From: Lentisphaeria bacterium
GTDB taxonomy: Bacteria; Verrucomicrobiota; Lentisphaeria; Oligosphaerales; Oligosphaeraceae
DNA: 7,737 bases
Direction: 5' to 3'
NCBI GenBank assembly: GCA_028699735.1
Contig: JAQVUB010000105.1
Span: 1 to 7,737 of the forward strand
Made by a program: the position numbers and the translations under genes. Each line of letters begins with the position of its first letter. Position 1 is the first letter of the stretch. Below, one piece after another: positions 5,617-7,737 of this stretch. The notes under the pieces are model-generated. The model ran no database searches. It saw nothing but the letters and a program-made list of their open reading frames with translations, and had not been told where the DNA came from.

Positions 5617-6615
5617 TTAAATATTTTCCCGCCGTGAAAAGAGCAGCCAGAGAAAAAAGGGTCCCCCCAGCAGAGCCGTAATGATGCCTGTTGGGATTTC
5701 CACCGGAGCAATCAGACAACGCCCGATGGTATCACAGATCACCAGAAAACCGCCTCCGAACAGGATACTGGCCGGAGCCAGGCGGCGATGGTTGTCTCCC
5801 ACGAACATTCTGCAAATATGCGGGCAAACCATGCCGACGAATCCGATCGGGCCGCAAAAGGCGACCACACTGCCCACCATCAGGGATACCGCAAAAAAGA
5901 AGACCTTGCGAATCCGTATGACATTGACTCCCCGGCTGAGTGCAAATTCATCGCCAAGAGCCAGCAAATTCAGGGCATCTGCCTGCCATAAAATCAGCAG
6001 CATTCCAACCCCGCAAAAAAAAGTCAGCTGCTTGACTTCCTGATATCCGACCGTTTCCACCCCGCCCATCAACCAGCGCATCTGCTGCTGCAACTCGGTA
6101 AAATCACTGAGATACTGAAACAAAAGGATCAGGCTGGAAAAAAAGAAGCTGACCGCCACACCAGCCAGCAGCAGTACTGACGGAGTGACACTGCCGCGCA
6201 AGCTGGTCAACCCATAGACCAGAATAATGGTTGCCACTGCTCCCAGAAAAGCCGCAGTACTGGAAGCGTTGAAGCCCGGTAAAGCTAGCATTCCCCCCAG
6301 ATAGATGTGAATAGTCACTCCCAGGGAAGCGCCGCTGGAGACCCCAAGAGTGTACGGCGTCGCCAAGGCATTTCTGAACATCCCCTGAAAACACATTCCA
6401 CACAAGGCCAGCGAAGCACCGGACACATAAGCCAGAAGAACCCGAGGAACCCGCATCTTCCAGAAGATCGTATGACCAATGCTGCTGTCGGGACTCAGAA
6501 TCTCAGGCAGTGAGATAGACTGCCCCATCCAAGGTGCCACTGCCAAAACCAGCAGGGATACCGCCACGAGCAGGATCCAGAACCAGGTTAAATTGGATAT
6601 TTTTCTGTCCGGCAT
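5617..6615 (-). CDS. FecCD/BtuC-family ABC importer permease
   Basis: Inner-membrane permease subunit of an importer for iron-siderophore, haem or cobalamin-type substrates; 332 aa, normal length. The protein is mostly hydrophobic, with a first membrane helix near 11-30 and several more, fitting the roughly ten-helix BtuC fold. Family signatures: GASLALCGMCFQGMFRNALA (66-85), then PYTLGVSSGASLG (87-99); CGPIGFVGMVCPHICRMFVG (254-273), the region contacting the ATPase; and PVEIPTGIITALLGGPFF (304-321) near the C-terminus. I chose ATG 6615; an in-frame TTG at 6624 would add three residues but has no room for a ribosome binding site. It starts 12 nt after hldD stops, so it is probably co-transcribed. 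The partner ATPase and binding-protein genes are not in the window, and the next gene downstream is convergent. Family is confident; substrate is open. Confidence 0.92.
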   Translation of the reverse strand: MPDRKISNLTWFWILLVAVSLLVLAVAPWMGQSISLPEILSPDSSIGHTIFWKMRVPRVLLAYVSGASLALCGMCFQGMFRNALATPYTLGVSSGASLGVTIHIYLGGMLALPGFNASSTAAFLGAVATIILVYGLTSLRGSVTPSVLLLAGVAVSFFFSSLILLFQYLSDFTELQQQMRWLMGGVETVGYQEVKQLTFFCGVGMLLILWQADALNLLALGDEFALSRGVNVIRIRKVFFFAVSLMVGSVVAFCGPIGFVGMVCPHICRMFVGDNHRRLAPASILFGGGFLVICDTIGRCLIAPVEIPTGIITALLGGPFFLWLLFSRRENI

Positions 6616-6627
6616 GCTTAACAACCG

Positions 6628-7671
6628 TCAGACTTCATCGCCAAGATGTGCATTCTTTTGCAGATAACGTGCATAGTCCGCTACGGCCTCCTCCAAAGAC
6701 ATCGGCTGACCAGTATACCCGGACGAATAAAGCTTGTCCATTTCCAGGCAGGTGAAATACTGATACCTGAGACGCAATTCCTCCGGCATGTCAATAAACT
6801 CAACATCCAAAGGTTTTTCGAGCGCTGTAAACATTGCCCGGGTCAGATCCAGCCAGGAACGCACTTTCCCGAAACCAATATTGAACAGTCCGCAGCTGGC
6901 ATGACCGCCCAGCATAAAGAAAACCGTCATGTCTGCGGCATCTTTAACGTACAGAAAGTCGCGCACCTGTTCCCCATCACGGTATTCCGGACGATAAGAC
7001 TTGAACAACTTCACCCGCCCGCTGGCCTGAATCTGTTCAAAAGAACGCAGTACCATGCTGCGCATATGCGCCTTGTGGTATTCATTTGGACCAAAGACAT
7101 TCGAGTACTTCAGGCCGGCAAAGGAGGCGCCGCTGCCAGACGGCTTCAGCAACAGCCCCTGATGCAGAAGATACTGATCAAAAAGCTGTTTCGAATAGCC
7201 GTATTTGTTCAGCGGACGCAGTTGCCCGATCTGCGCTTCGTCATCACGGAAGCCGCATTCCCCGTCGCCATAGGTCGCCGCACTGGAAGCGTAGATCATC
7301 CGGCTGCCATATTGCAATGCATAATCGCAAAGCCGTTTTCCATAGGAAAAATTATTGTCGACAAGGTAACTGGCATCCCCCTCCGTCGTGTCCGAACAGG
7401 CTCCCAGATGAAAAATCACCTTAAAAGCACGGTTGAAATGATTCGTGTTCAGCAGCTCCCGGAACGAATCCTTTTCATAATAATCCAAAAAACGCAATGC
7501 ACGAAGATTCTGCCATTTTTCACCGTTGCCCAGATGATCGACAACAACGATCTGATCATAGCCGAGTTGATTCAAACGCCAGATCACCGCACTGCCGATC
7601 AACCCGGCACCGCCAGTCACCAGTATCAATGGATCATTCGCGCTTGCAGACACGGATTTTTCCGAAATCAT
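6628..7671 (-). CDS. hldD: ADP-L-glycero-D-manno-heptose 6-epimerase
   Basis: Cytosolic short-chain dehydrogenase/reductase-type epimerase converting ADP-D-glycero-D-manno-heptose to the L-glycero form used in the lipopolysaccharide inner core. The product is 347 aa, slightly longer than the E. coli enzyme through an N-terminal extension of about 12 residues and some insertions. Seen in order: LVTGGAGLIG (18-27), the nucleotide-binding turn; IFHLGACSDTTEGD (86-99), diagnostic of HldD; YASSAATYGDGE (127-138), with the catalytic-region serine; KYGYSK (156-161), giving Y157 and K161 of YXXXK; and YSNVFGPNEYHKAHMRSM (189-206), where K200 aligns with the E. coli catalytic Lys178. RDFLYVKDAADM (237-248) is also typical. 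ATG 7671 is preceded by AGAGGA with a 6-nt gap and is preferred to an upstream TTG at 7698. It overlaps no other gene and leads directly into the permease gene. Confidence is high. Confidence 0.93.
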   Translation of the reverse strand: MISEKSVSASANDPLILVTGGAGLIGSAVIWRLNQLGYDQIVVVDHLGNGEKWQNLRALRFLDYYEKDSFRELLNTNHFNRAFKVIFHLGACSDTTEGDASYLVDNNFSYGKRLCDYALQYGSRMIYASSAATYGDGECGFRDDEAQIGQLRPLNKYGYSKQLFDQYLLHQGLLLKPSGSGASFAGLKYSNVFGPNEYHKAHMRSMVLRSFEQIQASGRVKLFKSYRPEYRDGEQVRDFLYVKDAADMTVFFMLGGHASCGLFNIGFGKVRSWLDLTRAMFTALEKPLDVEFIDMPEELRLRYQYFTCLEMDKLYSSGYTGQPMSLEEAVADYARYLQKNAHLGDEV

Positions 7672-7677
7672 ATTTAA

Positions 7678-7683
7678 TCCTCT
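7678..7683 (-). promoter_or_regulatory. Ribosome binding site of hldD
   Basis: On the minus strand AGAGGA ends 6 nt before ATG 7671. This strong site decides the start in favour of the ATG over the TTG at 7698. Confidence 0.75.
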
Positions 7684-7696
7684 TCGTAGCTCCAGC

Positions 7697-7724
7697 AATT
7701 TAAATTTGTTTGTACCACGGTCAG
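7697..7724 (-). promoter_or_regulatory. Weak candidate promoter of hldD
   Basis: On the minus strand CTGACC (7719-7724) and TAAATT (7697-7702) are 16 nt apart; each shares four of six bases with the sigma70 consensus. The match is modest and the window ends just upstream, so a better promoter may lie outside. Confidence 0.25.
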
Positions 7725-7736
7725 CAGCACAAACAA
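7706..7736. repeat. 8-bp inverted repeat upstream of hldD
   Basis: TTGTTTGT at 7706-7713 and ACAAACAA at 7729-7736 are exact reverse complements with a 15-nt spacer. They overlap the candidate hldD promoter. An operator or a chance dyad are both possible. Confidence 0.4.
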
Positions 7737-7737
7737 C

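Larger units (their letters stand above)
5421..5617. terminator. Two-way terminator-like long inverted repeat between convergent genes
   Basis: The left arm 5421-5462 pairs with 5575-5617 over its whole length, with two mismatches and a one-base bulge; the inner 25 bases match exactly. The loop of about 112 nt contains a diverged copy of the left arm and a small hairpin (CACACG 5538-5543 with CGTGTG 5556-5561). Read rightward, the arm closes with GCCACTTTTTT (5595-5605). Read leftward, the mirror gives GCCACTTTTTAA. Both directions thus have a GC-rich stem followed by U residues, fitting termination of the oxidoreductase and permease transcripts. The right arm overlaps the first base of the permease stop codon (5617). 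Its length and symmetry go well beyond an ordinary terminator. Confidence 0.7.

Noticed and set aside
6646..7677. 343-codon open frame on the + strand
   Set aside because: It is antisense to hldD over its whole length and shows no family motif; hldD matches its family throughout.
7696..7698. TTG start adding nine residues to hldD
   Set aside because: The ATG at 7671 has a strong, well-spaced ribosome binding site and leaves only a short extension before the nucleotide-binding turn.

Overview
The window has seven protein-coding genes in three transcriptional blocks, separated by two repeat-rich intergenic regions. It looks like chromosomal DNA from a Gram-negative bacterium. The best clue is a full-length ADP-heptose epimerase (hldD), which makes the heptose precursor of the lipopolysaccharide inner core. 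The intergenic repeats (an 'aaccacgaaaggcacgaaaaa' type arm and 'gatccgac' tandem units) remind me of spacers in Lentisphaerota, Kiritimatiellota and Verrucomicrobiota genomes. A PVC-group host is therefore my guess, from memory and unverified.

Left block (+ strand, 164-1550): a family 2 glycosyltransferase is followed 7 nt later by a hypoxanthine phosphoribosyltransferase with an altered PRPP loop. A 559-nt gap (1551-2109) follows. It has no credible gene, but holds a pair of 31-bp inverted repeats, two short tandem repeats, a good sigma70-like promoter and a nested dyad in the predicted leader of the next gene.

Middle block (+ strand, 2110-5418): an XRE-family regulator with a C-terminal cupin domain, a 550-aa acyl-CoA ligase and a Gfo/Idh/MocA-type NAD(P)-dependent oxidoreductase, with gaps of 57 and 30 nt. 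They are probably one operon in which the cupin regulator senses a small ligand and controls activation of an organic acid. Neither the acid nor the oxidoreductase substrate can be read from sequence.

Right block (- strand, 7671 down to 5617): hldD is followed 12 nt later by a FecCD/BtuC-type permease of an iron-siderophore or cobalamin ABC importer. No ATPase or binding-protein gene is in the window. The middle and right blocks converge on a 197-bp element (5421-5617) with near-perfect 42/43-nt outer inverted arms and a second, diverged copy of the left arm inside. It probably works as a two-way terminator, and the duplicated arm allows two competing folds. It is the most unusual structure in the window.

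I found no rRNA, tRNA, CRISPR array, transposase, phage gene or recognisable defence system.
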